Assembly: GCA_023665085.1 (NCBI GenBank) | Contig: JAMPEQ010000009.1 | Coordinates: forward strand, 25,410-89,409 | DNA from: Bacteroides sp. | Lineage (GTDB): Bacteria > Bacillota > Clostridia > Oscillospirales > Acutalibacteraceae | Reading direction: 5' to 3' | DNA length: 64,000 nt | Part shown: one piece after another, positions 42,379-51,617 of the stretch | How the letters are laid out: each line of letters starts with the position of its first letter | Numbering within the stretch: position 1 is the first letter of the stretch | The notes under the pieces: model-generated | Databases searched by the model: none | Told to the model about the DNA's origin: nothing | The model's input: only the letters and a program-made list of their open reading frames with translations | Program-made: the position numbers and the translations under genes

Positions 42379-43905
42379 TTATTCCCACTCCACTGTTCCT
42401 GGTGGTTTGGAAGTGATATCGTAAACTACTCTGTTGATATGTTCAACCTCATTTGTAATTCTATTAGATACAGTTGCGAGAATATCATATGGAATTTTTG
42501 CCCAGTCTGCTGTCATAAAGTCATCTGTTGTAACTGCACGGATAGCAACAAGATTATCGTATGTTCTATGGTCTCCCATAACACCTACTGTATTTACTCC
42601 CGGAAGCACACAGAAAAACTGTGCAAGATTTTTTTCATATCCGTTTTTTGCCATTTCATCGCGGAGCACCCAGTCTGCCTCCTGAAGAATTTTAATTTTT
42701 TCAGCAGTTATTTCTCCTATGATTCTTACACCGAGACCGGGTCCGGGGAATGGCTGTCTCCATACTAATTCTTTAGGAATTCCCAACATTTCACCGACTT
42801 TTCTGACCTCATCTTTGAACAAGTCACAAAGAGGCTCAATAACACCGAGAAATTCAACATCCTCAGGAAGATTTACACGATTGTGATGTGTTTTTATAAC
42901 GTCTGCATCACCTTTGCCTGATTCAATACAGTCAGGATAAATTGTGCCCTGGGCAAAATAACCAAGCTCGTCCTGGCTTCTGATTTCATTCCAGAATACA
43001 TTGAAAAATTCTTCGCCGATTATTTTTCTTTTTTGTTCAGGATCAGTAACACCCTTGAGCTTTGACAAAAATACATCAGCACAATTAACTCTTACGAAAT
43101 TCATATCAAAAAGCGAAGTGAAGGTTTTTTCTACAAAATCACCCTCGTCCTTGCGCATTAAGCCTTGGTCAACAAACACGCATGTGAGCTGATCACCGAC
43201 TGCTTTTGAGAGAAGTCCGGCAGCAACGGAGCTGTCAACACCGCCTGAAAGACCTAAAATAACTTTCTTGTCGCCAATCTGTTTTTTGAGCTTTGCAACA
43301 GTGGTTTCAATAAAGTTATCCATTACCCAGTCACCTGCGCACTCGCAAATTTCATATAAAAAGTTATACAGCATTTGTGAGCCAAACTGTGAATGAGTAA
43401 CCTCAGGATGAAACTGAACGGCATATATATTTTTACTTGTATTCTGCATTGCAGCACAAGGACAGTCGTTTGTTGTACCGATGTTTTCAAATCCGTCAGG
43501 AGTAGTAGATATATAGTCTGTATGGCTCATCCAGACAGTTGATTTTTCGTCAATGTCTTTAAACAATTTTGAGTTTTTTGCAGTAAACTCAATTTTTCCG
43601 TATTCGCTTACAGGTGCAGTTTTTACCTCTCCGCCCGACATCCATGCAATGAGCTGACAGCCGTAGCAGATTCCAAGAATTGGAATTCCGAGATCAAGAA
43701 TGCCTTTATCATAGTGGGGGGAACTCATATCATAAACTGAGTTTGGTCCTCCGGTGAAAATAATACCTTTGTATTGGTTTTCCTTTATTGTTTCAATGGG
43801 AGTTGTGTAAGGCAGAATTTCAGCATATACTCTGTGGTCACGAACACGTCTTGCGATTAATTGATTATATTGACCGCCAAAGTCAAGAACAAGAATTTTT
43901 TCCAT
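42379..43905 (-). CDS. guaA: GMP synthase (glutamine-hydrolysing)
   Basis: A 508-residue enzyme converting XMP to GMP. The N-terminal class I amidotransferase domain has the nucleophile in GICYGCQ near 78 and FHPEVTHSQ near 166. The ATP pyrophosphatase domain has [15 protein letters not shown] near 221, and the C-terminal dimerisation domain ends [23 protein letters not shown]. ATG 43905 is chosen because GAAAGG precedes it and homology starts there. No purine riboswitch was seen upstream. Confidence 0.96.
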   Translation of the reverse strand: MEKILVLDFGGQYNQLIARRVRDHRVYAEILPYTTPIETIKENQYKGIIFTGGPNSVYDMSSPHYDKGILDLGIPILGICYGCQLIAWMSGGEVKTAPVSEYGKIEFTAKNSKLFKDIDEKSTVWMSHTDYISTTPDGFENIGTTNDCPCAAMQNTSKNIYAVQFHPEVTHSQFGSQMLYNFLYEICECAGDWVMDNFIETTVAKLKKQIGDKKVILGLSGGVDSSVAAGLLSKAVGDQLTCVFVDQGLMRKDEGDFVEKTFTSLFDMNFVRVNCADVFLSKLKGVTDPEQKRKIIGEEFFNVFWNEIRSQDELGYFAQGTIYPDCIESGKGDADVIKTHHNRVNLPEDVEFLGVIEPLCDLFKDEVRKVGEMLGIPKELVWRQPFPGPGLGVRIIGEITAEKIKILQEADWVLRDEMAKNGYEKNLAQFFCVLPGVNTVGVMGDHRTYDNLVAIRAVTTDDFMTADWAKIPYDILATVSNRITNEVEHINRVVYDITSKPPGTVEWE

Positions 43906-43941
43906 GATAATTAAATAGCCTTTCATAAGAATTGTATAAAT

Positions 43942-43970
43942 ATTATATACAATTTATATTATTATTTCAA
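43942..43970 (-). promoter_or_regulatory. Promoter of guaA
   Basis: TTGAAA and TATAAT with a 17-bp spacer on the minus strand. Confidence 0.65.
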
Positions 43971-44020
43971 TAGCTTAGCTTTGCTTTTTAGTACAAATAA
44001 TTTATGAGTATTGAGATAAT

Positions 44021-44049
44021 AAAAACGCCCGAATTTTTTCGGGCGTTTG
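44021..44049 (-). terminator. Terminator of purA
   Basis: AACGCCCGAA pairs with TTCGGGCGTT around a 4-nt loop, with a T run on the minus strand. It sits just after the purA stop. Confidence 0.93.
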
Positions 44050-44067
44050 ATGAATTATAATATCTTA

Positions 44068-45348
44068 TTATTTGTTTTTATAAATGATAGCTTCTCTTTC
44101 AGGACCGTTTGATACCATTGTTATTGGATATCCGAGCTCGTTTTCAATAAATTCAACATAATCTTTTGTTTCCTGCGGAAGCTCGTCATAATTTCTTATT
44201 CCGCGGATATCACAGTGCCAGCCTTTAAGAGTTTTTAATACAGGTTTACACTTTTTAAGTGTCGGAGTAGTAGGGAAGTCCTTTATGATTTCGCCGTCTA
44301 TTTCGTAGCCTGTGCATACCTTGATTTCTTCAAGATATGAAAGACAGTCAAGTGCAGTCATAACAACTTGTGTTGCCCCCTGACATGCAACACCGTATCT
44401 TGTTGCTACACAGTCAAACCATCCAACTCTTCTTGGTCTGCCGGTTGTTGCACCGAATTCACCTTTGTCACCGCCGTGGATGCGAAGCTCCTGAGCCTCA
44501 TCCTCATCAAGAATTTCACTGACAAATTCTCCTGCACCTACTGCAGATGAATAAGCCTTTGTAACTACAACGATATCTTCGATTGCATGAGGAGGAATTC
44601 CTGCACCGACAGCACCGTAGCCGGCAAGAGTAGAAGAAGATGTAACCATTGGATAAATACCGAAATCGGGATCTTTAAGAGTGCCGAGCTGACCTTCGAG
44701 AAGAATGTTTTTGCCTTCCTTAAGAGCATTCATGAGATAAGTATGAGTGTCACAAACATAAGGTGCAATCTTTTCTCTGTATTCAACACAGGTGTTGTAA
44801 AGCTCTTCTTCATCAAGAAGATGCTTATTGTATACATATTTAAGAGTGAGATTTTTAAGTGTGCAGATGTTTTTAATTTTTGCTTTTAATGTTTCATCAT
44901 CAAAAAGTTCGTTTACCTGAATGCCGATTTTAGCATATTTGTCACTGAAGAAAGGTGCAATACCGCTTTTTGTTGAACCAAAAGCATTTTTGCCGAGTCT
45001 TTCTTCTTCGTATTCGTCGAGAAGAATGTGATATGGCATAAGAATCTGTGCTCTTTCACTTACCAGAAGATTTGGATTAAGTCCTGCCTTTTTTACATCC
45101 TCAAGCTCATTGAAAAATTTGTTAATGTCGAGTGCTACACCATTGCCGATGATGCAGGTGGTGTGATCGTAGCAAACACCTGATGGCATTAAATGAAATG
45201 CAAATCTGCCGTGTTCATTAATAATAGTGTGACCTGCATTTGCACCGCCCTGAAAACGAATGACAATATCACTCTGTCCTGCAAACATATCTGTGATTTT
45301 ACCTTTGCCCTCGTCACCCCAGTTGGCACCTACAATAGCTCTAACCAT
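44068..45348 (-). CDS. purA: Adenylosuccinate synthetase
   Basis: A 426-residue GTP-dependent enzyme converting IMP to adenylosuccinate. GANWGDEGKGKITD at the N-terminus is the GTP loop; GGANAGHT, the LLEGQLGTLKDPDFGIYP segment and TTGRPRRVGWFD near 300 are family signatures. It has its own promoter and terminator, with guaA next on the same strand, so the two purine branch enzymes are neighbours but separate units. Confidence 0.96.
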   Translation of the reverse strand: MVRAIVGANWGDEGKGKITDMFAGQSDIVIRFQGGANAGHTIINEHGRFAFHLMPSGVCYDHTTCIIGNGVALDINKFFNELEDVKKAGLNPNLLVSERAQILMPYHILLDEYEEERLGKNAFGSTKSGIAPFFSDKYAKIGIQVNELFDDETLKAKIKNICTLKNLTLKYVYNKHLLDEEELYNTCVEYREKIAPYVCDTHTYLMNALKEGKNILLEGQLGTLKDPDFGIYPMVTSSSTLAGYGAVGAGIPPHAIEDIVVVTKAYSSAVGAGEFVSEILDEDEAQELRIHGGDKGEFGATTGRPRRVGWFDCVATRYGVACQGATQVVMTALDCLSYLEEIKVCTGYEIDGEIIKDFPTTPTLKKCKPVLKTLKGWHCDIRGIRNYDELPQETKDYVEFIENELGYPITMVSNGPEREAIIYKNK

Positions 45349-45409
45349 TTTTAAAAATCTCCTAAATCATTATGTTTTGCCACATAATTTTCCATTATGC
45401 AACACATTA

Positions 45410-45438
45410 ATTATATTATATACACTAATTGTTGTCAA
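45410..45438 (-). promoter_or_regulatory. Promoter of purA
   Basis: Perfect TTGACA and TATAAT with a 17-bp spacer on the minus strand. Confidence 0.82.
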
Positions 45439-45495
45439 TGAATTTATTGTTGTAATTTAGTTCTTGTTATGCAGTATTTTTAGTTAATATGTCGG

Positions 45496-45524
45496 TTGTA
45501 ATGTATAAATATTTATGATATGAT
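45496..45524 (+). promoter_or_regulatory. Promoter of the GH28 gene
   Basis: TTGTAA and TATGAT with a 17-bp spacer, divergent from purA. Confidence 0.6.
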
Positions 45525-45556
45525 AGAAAAAATAAGTAATATATGAGGTCAAATAA

Positions 45557-46933
45557 ATGAAAATTTATAATGTTATGCAGTATGGTGCAAAGGGTGACGG
45601 CAAAACGAATGATGCCTTTGCTATTCAGCATGCTATTGATGATTGTGCGAAAAACGGAGGAGGGCAGGTTGTTCTCCCAAGCGGAAGAGTGTTTTACAGT
45701 GATTCAATCCGACTGAGAGCAAATGTTGATCTGCATTTGCAGAAGGGTGCAAGACTTAAGGCTACATCTAATATTGATGGTTATATTCGCCCAAACAAAT
45801 TGATTAATGATCCTAAAACTGCTCTTATCGGTAACCCCGTTACAGGTAAGCCGAGTTTTGTGTTTATATATGCTTATGAAGCAGATCATTGCACTATCAG
45901 CGGTGAAGGTACTATTGATGCCAACGGTCATGCATTTGTTGCAAGAAAAGACAAGTATTATGTAACAGGTGATTTTTACCCGAGACCAACTGTTATATAT
46001 GTTGAAAAAAGCAATCACATCACATTTAAAGAGTTTACCGTGGTTGATGCACCTTTCTGGACTCTTCATCCGGCGGGTTGTTATGATGTTCTTATTGACA
46101 GAATACGAATTTTAAATGATCTTGATGTTGCAAACAGTGACGGAATTGATCCTGACCATTGTTCTCATGTGAGAATTATTGGATGTCATGTAGTTTGTGC
46201 TGATGACTGTATCTGCCTTAAAGCATCAAAGGGCAATAGTGAATATGGTCCTTGCGAGGATGTTGTTATCGACGGATGTACTTTGATTTCTACATCTGCT
46301 GCAATAAAAATAGGCACTGAGGGTGTAGGCAATTTCAGAAATGTTATTGTCTCAAACTGCGTTATCAGTCATTCAAACCGCGGTCTGTCAATTCAGATTC
46401 GTGACGGCGGATGCGTTGAAAATGTTACATACCAGAATATTATCATTGAAACAAGACGTTTTTGCCCTGACTGGTGGGGAACAGCAGAGCCGATTGTTAT
46501 TACCACATTTAACCGTGACGAAAATACAAAGAGCGGAACTATTAAAAATGTTCGTTTCTTTAATGTGACAGCAAAGGGTGAAAATGGTGTTCTTATTCAC
46601 GGCAATGCTGAAAATATTATTGAAGATATTACCTTTGAAAACTGTCGTGTAGAGCTGACTAAAACAAGCAAGTGGCAGTGTGGTCTTTATGATCTTCGTC
46701 CATGTCTTGATTATGGAGTTGAGACTTATGATAATTCCGCATTTTTCATCAGATATGCTAAAAATATTACTATCGAAAAAACAAAAACATGCTGGGGTAA
46801 TTTATGCAACAGCTATAAGCATGCTATTGATGCAGAGAATGTGGAAAATCTTGAGCTTGTTCGTTTTGACGGCCATGCCGTAAATGATACTGTTGATGAT
46901 TTCAAGTTTAATAATGTAAGTCTTGCTCAGTAA
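45557..46933 (+). CDS. Glycoside hydrolase family 28 enzyme (polygalacturonase-like)
   Basis: A 458-residue right-handed beta-helix enzyme. The N-terminus (MQYGAKGDGKTNDAFAIQHAIDDC) is the pectate-lyase/GH28 start. The catalytic region is ANSDGIDPDHC near 195, followed by CADDCICLKAS near 215 (the Asp-Asp pair), then GTEGVGNFRNV near 255. GH28 enzymes hydrolyse galacturonan or rhamnogalacturonan links. No signal peptide is present, so it probably acts inside the cell on imported oligosaccharides. No transporter or uronate catabolic genes are next to it. It is followed by a SecB-like gene. Confidence 0.9.
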   Translation: MKIYNVMQYGAKGDGKTNDAFAIQHAIDDCAKNGGGQVVLPSGRVFYSDSIRLRANVDLHLQKGARLKATSNIDGYIRPNKLINDPKTALIGNPVTGKPSFVFIYAYEADHCTISGEGTIDANGHAFVARKDKYYVTGDFYPRPTVIYVEKSNHITFKEFTVVDAPFWTLHPAGCYDVLIDRIRILNDLDVANSDGIDPDHCSHVRIIGCHVVCADDCICLKASKGNSEYGPCEDVVIDGCTLISTSAAIKIGTEGVGNFRNVIVSNCVISHSNRGLSIQIRDGGCVENVTYQNIIIETRRFCPDWWGTAEPIVITTFNRDENTKSGTIKNVRFFNVTAKGENGVLIHGNAENIIEDITFENCRVELTKTSKWQCGLYDLRPCLDYGVETYDNSAFFIRYAKNITIEKTKTCWGNLCNSYKHAIDAENVENLELVRFDGHAVNDTVDDFKFNNVSLAQ

Positions 46934-46946
46934 AGGAGAAACAATT

Positions 46947-47354
46947 ATGATAGAATTAAAAGGCTATAAAGTAAATAAGCTTGAAATTGAAAACAAAGTA
47001 CAGCCCGGTGTTCAGCTTAAGCTGAAAAATCAAATGAAATATAATGTTAATTATCTCAATGACGGTAAAACCTGTGTAGGAATTCTTGAGTTTAAGATTT
47101 CTGATGATGAATTAAATCCTTTTGAAATCAAAATAGAAATGGCTGCGGAATTTAACTATGGCGTTCAGGATGAGAGGGCAGATATTCATGTTGCGTCATT
47201 TGATCAAATGTTTCCGTTTCTCAGGCAGATTATTCATACTGTTACTTCGTATACAGGCATGCCCGGGCTTATGATACCGATTGTAAGGCTGAACAAAGAT
47301 TCGGTTGTTATAAATAATAATGCAGGCAGTAATGAAAAATCACCATTAAATTAG
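46947..47354 (+). CDS. SecB-like protein
   Basis: A 135-residue soluble protein with a SecB-like plan: four beta strands (YKVNKLEIENK, QYNVNY-type, VGILEFKI, FEIKIEMAAEFNYG) and then helices containing MFPFLRQIIHTVTSYTGMPGLMIPIVRLN. This matches the FPYARE...T..GG.PP/LLL ending of SecB chaperones. ATG 46947 has AAAGGAG upstream and lies 13 bp after the GH28 stop. Canonical SecB belongs to Proteobacteria; scattered SecB-like proteins in Firmicutes are chaperones or parts of toxin-antitoxin-chaperone loci. No toxin gene is adjacent. Confidence 0.72.
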   Translation: MIELKGYKVNKLEIENKVQPGVQLKLKNQMKYNVNYLNDGKTCVGILEFKISDDELNPFEIKIEMAAEFNYGVQDERADIHVASFDQMFPFLRQIIHTVTSYTGMPGLMIPIVRLNKDSVVINNNAGSNEKSPLN

Positions 47355-47394
47355 TAATGTAAGTGACTAACAATCAAATATAAACAAGATTAAA

Positions 47395-47425
47395 ACCCCG
47401 CAGAGATTTCAAAATCCTGCGGGGT
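47395..47425 (+). terminator. Terminator after the SecB-like gene
   Basis: ACCCCGCAG pairs with CTGCGGGGT; the following sequence is only moderately T-rich. Confidence 0.65.
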
Positions 47426-47458
47426 AATATTGTTATGCTTTCAGCCGAGTAAAAGTAG

Positions 47459-47487
47459 AAGAGCAGTTGAATTAATCAACTGCTCTT
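47459..47487. terminator. Second hairpin between convergent genes
   Basis: AAGAGCAGTTGA pairs perfectly with TCAACTGCTCTT just downstream of the ilvC stop. The T run is weak. Confidence 0.6.
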
Positions 47488-47510
47488 TAAAGTTATGTTT
47501 AAATTAAAAC

Positions 47511-48548
<1,038 letters not shown>

Positions 48549-48559
48549 TTATTTTGTAC

Positions 48560-48582
48560 TGCAGGTTGTCTGTCAACCTGCA
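48560..48582 (-). promoter_or_regulatory. Hairpin in the ilvC leader
   Basis: TGCAGGTTG pairs perfectly with CAACCTGCA around a 5-nt loop, between the ilvC promoter and its ribosome-binding site. It could be an operator or an mRNA 5' structure. No T-box or leader peptide was seen. Confidence 0.5.
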
Positions 48583-48601
48583 AGTATTTTTGTTAATTCA
48601 C

Positions 48602-48630
48602 ATTATAGTATTAATGTTGTCTAATGTCAA
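48602..48630 (-). promoter_or_regulatory. Consensus promoter of ilvC
   Basis: Perfect TTGACA and TATAAT with a 17-bp spacer on the minus strand. Confidence 0.85.
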
Positions 48631-48664
48631 CACCTATTTTATATTTTTCACTGTTTCTTATTAG

Positions 48665-49342
48665 CTAGGCCTTATTTTGTTCGTCTTTTGTTTGGCTGAT
48701 TCCCTCAATTGCGTGGATAATGTGAATACGCATTGCCGTTCTTGCACCTTCTGCATTTCGCTTTTTTAAAAAATCCATAATAAGCCTGTCGTCTCTCAGG
48801 TTATCTTCACTAATATCTTTGTCTTCCGTGAGTACAGCGACACCTTTTTTTATGGCATTAAATATTATCGGCATAAACTGTTTAACAAAGGCATTGTGCG
48901 TTGCGTTGGCAATGCTTTCGTGGAATTTTTGCTCTTCGTATGTGCGGTCTCCTCCGCTTAATATCTTTTTCTCGATTTCTTCGCCGTAGCGGCAGATTAT
49001 TTCAATTTCCTCGTCAGTTGCCCTTTGTGCTGCAAGATATGCGCATTCGGGTTCAAACATAAGCCTTGTTTCAAACAAATCATCGAGTCCTGATGAAATA
49101 TCGTTGACATCTCCCGATGAAATTGTAGTGTTTGATGTAACAAAAGTGCCTTTACCGCGTTGAATTTCAAGTATTCCGTTGGTTGTTAATATTTTTATTG
49201 CTTCTCTCAGAGTGGAACGGCTGACACCAAGTTCACCGGCAAGCTCTATTTCGTTAGGCAGTTTTGTTCCTACAGAAAATCTGTTTTCCTCTTCAATCAT
49301 TTTTAATATTCGATTTGCAGTGCTGTCTGCTAATTTACTCAC
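48665..49342 (-). CDS. GntR-family transcriptional regulator, FadR subfamily
   Basis: A 225-residue regulator. The N-terminal winged helix-turn-helix (about 9-70) has LPNEIELAGELGVSRSTLREAIKILTTNGILEIQRGKGTF-type sequence, and the C-terminal FCD effector domain (about 85-215) has the conserved RLMFEPECAYLAA and FHESIANATHNAF segments with histidines that bind metal. FadR-type regulators sense carboxylates such as lactate, sugar acids or fatty acyl groups. It lies upstream of ilvC on the same strand with separate promoters. A symmetrical palindrome upstream suggests autoregulation. Confidence 0.9.
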   Translation of the reverse strand: MSKLADSTANRILKMIEEENRFSVGTKLPNEIELAGELGVSRSTLREAIKILTTNGILEIQRGKGTFVTSNTTISSGDVNDISSGLDDLFETRLMFEPECAYLAAQRATDEEIEIICRYGEEIEKKILSGGDRTYEEQKFHESIANATHNAFVKQFMPIIFNAIKKGVAVLTEDKDISEDNLRDDRLIMDFLKKRNAEGARTAMRIHIIHAIEGISQTKDEQNKA

Positions 49343-49406
49343 ATTTTCACAACCTTTTGTATCTGTTGATTACATATTATCATATCATTGATGAAAAAGT
49401 CAATAC

Positions 49407-49426
49407 GTTGTCAGACATCATACAAC
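49407..49426. promoter_or_regulatory. Candidate GntR operator
   Basis: GTTGTCAGACATCATACAAC has the symmetric form GTTGT-N2-GA-N2-TC-N2-ACAAC and follows the GT...AC logic of GntR/FadR operators. It directly abuts the presumed -35 (TTGACT, 49398-49403, minus) of the regulator gene. Confidence 0.6.
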
Positions 49427-49462
49427 TATTTTTGATAATTTTAGTTCATTTTTACGTTTTTT

Positions 49463-49491
49463 TTGATTGTACTTGTAAATTGTAATATAAT
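49463..49491 (+). promoter_or_regulatory. Promoter of the DUF815 ATPase gene
   Basis: TTGATT and TATAAT with a 17-bp spacer, divergent from the GntR gene. The candidate GntR operator lies only 37 bp upstream. Confidence 0.6.
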
Positions 49492-49557
49492 GTTTTATTA
49501 TATATATAAAATATTTTGGATTATTATAACTGTTTTACAGTTATCAGGATGTGATAA

Positions 49558-50796
49558 ATGATGAATAAAGCGACGAAAATTAAATACTATATTGATTCTC
49601 TTTGTATATACGATATAAAGCAGGATAGTGTTATTAAAGCTATGTGCGATTTGATTGACAGTGCCCAAAGCGAGCAGGTGCTTGTTAATCAAAGCAGTTT
49701 TTTTAATCTTCTGTCTGCTGCTAGCGGTTTGAAAAATCATATTTCCCGGTGTATTCTTACGCATGATAATGAGTTTACAAAGGCATGTGCAGGCGGAAGA
49801 GTTTCAAAGCTGTCTCCTCGAATAATTGATGCTGTCAAATCTGATTTGAAAAAGCTTGAAGAAATTTCTTCTCTTACAGCGCAGGATATTGCTGAGGCTG
49901 TTGAAAATAATGACATTAAAGAAATACTGGCAACTATACCTGAATGGGAAATCGGCTGTTCAGAATATCCACTTGAAGAAAGCTGGGAGAATTGTTTAGA
50001 CAGGCTTGCAGAGTATTATAAACAGAATGGATATGGAATGTATGCAAGGAATATCGCATTTACATGGCGTGACAAGCAGATAATTCCTGTAAATTCAATT
50101 GATACAATTACATTAACAGATTTGAAAAACTACGAATTCCAAAGAGAAAAGGTTATCGATAATACAGAAAGCTTTGTTACAGGTCATCCTGCAAACAATG
50201 TTTTGCTTTATGGTGACCGCGGAACAGGAAAAAGCTCAACAGTTCATGCACTTCTTAATGAATATTATAAACAGGGACTTCGCATGATTGAAATTCCTAA
50301 AAGTGCTGTTGCTGATTTAACTCTGATAAGAGAGCAGATAGCAGACTCGCCGATGAAGTTTATCATTTACATTGATGATTTAAGCTTTGATTCAAATGAC
50401 AATTCTTTCAGCGAGCTTAAGGCAGCTTTGGAGGGTTCGCTTTCGGGCAGGCAGTCAAATATTCTGATTTATGCAACATCAAACAGAAGACATTTAATTA
50501 AAGAGAGCTTCAGTGACAGAGAAAATGACGTAAACAGAAATGATATTATGCAGGAACAGCTTAGCCTCAGTGACAGATTTGGTCTTACTATAACTTTTCT
50601 TAATCCTAATAAACAAGAGTATCTTGATATAGTCATGAAGATTGCACAGGACAGAGGACTTACGGATGTTGACAAAGAGCATCTGTGCTTTATGGCAGAT
50701 CAATGGGCGACAAGACGCGGAGGACGTTCACCGCGCTGCGCAAAGCAGTTTGTTGATTATGTTGAAAGCTGTCATAAGCGTAAAGTGAAATGGTAA
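49558..50796 (+). CDS. DUF815-family AAA+ ATPase
   Basis: A 412-residue cytosolic ATPase. The N-terminal ~190 residues are helical and lineage-specific. The Walker A is LLYGDRGTGKSSTVHAL near 220, Walker B FIIYIDDLSF near 262, a sensor-1-like YATSNRRHL near 305, and an RFGLT segment containing an arginine finger. DUF815 proteins are related to the AAA module of DnaA/ClpX-like ATPases but have no established role. It stands alone upstream of the two-component system. Confidence 0.85.
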   Translation: MMNKATKIKYYIDSLCIYDIKQDSVIKAMCDLIDSAQSEQVLVNQSSFFNLLSAASGLKNHISRCILTHDNEFTKACAGGRVSKLSPRIIDAVKSDLKKLEEISSLTAQDIAEAVENNDIKEILATIPEWEIGCSEYPLEESWENCLDRLAEYYKQNGYGMYARNIAFTWRDKQIIPVNSIDTITLTDLKNYEFQREKVIDNTESFVTGHPANNVLLYGDRGTGKSSTVHALLNEYYKQGLRMIEIPKSAVADLTLIREQIADSPMKFIIYIDDLSFDSNDNSFSELKAALEGSLSGRQSNILIYATSNRRHLIKESFSDRENDVNRNDIMQEQLSLSDRFGLTITFLNPNKQEYLDIVMKIAQDRGLTDVDKEHLCFMADQWATRRGGRSPRCAKQFVDYVESCHKRKVKW

Positions 50797-50819
50797 AAAA
50801 GTTTTAATGCCGAATTCAA

Positions 50820-50837
50820 AAAATGTTAAAACATTTT
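50820..50837. promoter_or_regulatory. Palindrome before the response regulator gene
   Basis: AAAATGTT-AA-AACATTTT is a perfect 8-bp inverted repeat about 80 bp upstream of the response regulator start. It may be a binding site or a weak terminator for the preceding gene. Confidence 0.4.
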
Positions 50838-50916
50838 ATAAATTGTTCAACAAATCAACAAAAAAACTACAATATGCCGTGATAAAATACCACCATAAAT
50901 TGAAGGAGAGATTGAA

Positions 50917-51612
50917 ATGGGTACAAAAATTCTTGTAGTAGATGATGATAAAAATATTTGCGAACTGCTTAAGCTGTATCTTGAAAGTGAGGGCTACAGT
51001 GTTTATGTGGCAAATGATGGTCAGGCGGCTGTAAATCTGTTCCACGCAAAAGCACCTGAGCTTGTATTGCTTGATATTATGCTTCCAAAAATGGATGGCT
51101 GGCAGGTTTGCCGTGAAATCAGAAAAACATCCTCAGCACCTATTATTATGCTTACTGCTAAAGGAGAGGTGTTTGATAAGGTTCTCGGTCTTGAGCTTGG
51201 TGCAGATGATTATGTAACAAAGCCTTTCGACGCAAAAGAGGTTATGGCAAGAGTTAAGGCTGTTCTCAGAAGAACAAACGGCACTGCGTCAAGTGAAGAT
51301 GATTCAAAAAAGATTGTTGTTTATGATAATCTTGAAATAAATATTGTTAATTATGAGCTTAAGGTAAAGGGTGTAGCTGTTGATACTCCGCCTAAAGAGC
51401 TTGAGCTTATTTATCACTTTGCATCAAATCCGAACAGAGTATATACCCGTGATCAGCTTCTTGACGAGGTATGGGGCTTTGATTATTACGGTGACTCACG
51501 TACAGTTGATGTTCATGTTAAGAGACTTCGTGAAAAGCTTGAGGGAGTTTCTGATAAATGGGAACTGAAAACCGTTTGGGGTGTTGGATATAAATTTGAT
51601 ACAAAGGAATAA
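50917..51612 (+). CDS. OmpR/PhoB-family response regulator
   Basis: A 231-residue regulator. The receiver domain (1-120) has the acidic pocket VVDDD at 7-11, phosphoacceptor Asp53 in LLDIMLPKMDGW, and KPF near 105. The C-terminal winged helix (about 133-230) has YTRDQLLDEVWGFDYYGDSRTVDVHVKRLR. GGAG precedes the start. The kinase gene begins 5 bp later and htrA follows, so it probably controls envelope-stress protease expression, like CssR in Bacillus. Confidence 0.94.
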   Translation: MGTKILVVDDDKNICELLKLYLESEGYSVYVANDGQAAVNLFHAKAPELVLLDIMLPKMDGWQVCREIRKTSSAPIIMLTAKGEVFDKVLGLELGADDYVTKPFDAKEVMARVKAVLRRTNGTASSEDDSKKIVVYDNLEINIVNYELKVKGVAVDTPPKELELIYHFASNPNRVYTRDQLLDEVWGFDYYGDSRTVDVHVKRLREKLEGVSDKWELKTVWGVGYKFDTKE

Positions 51613-51617
51613 TTTTA

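Noticed and set aside
43906..45560. Purine riboswitch upstream of guaA or purA
   Set aside because: No three-way-junction purine aptamer pattern is visible in either upstream region.
48591..48602. Rex site near the ilvC promoter (TGTGAATTAACA on the minus strand)
   Set aside because: The half-sites abut without the central spacer required by Rex operators.
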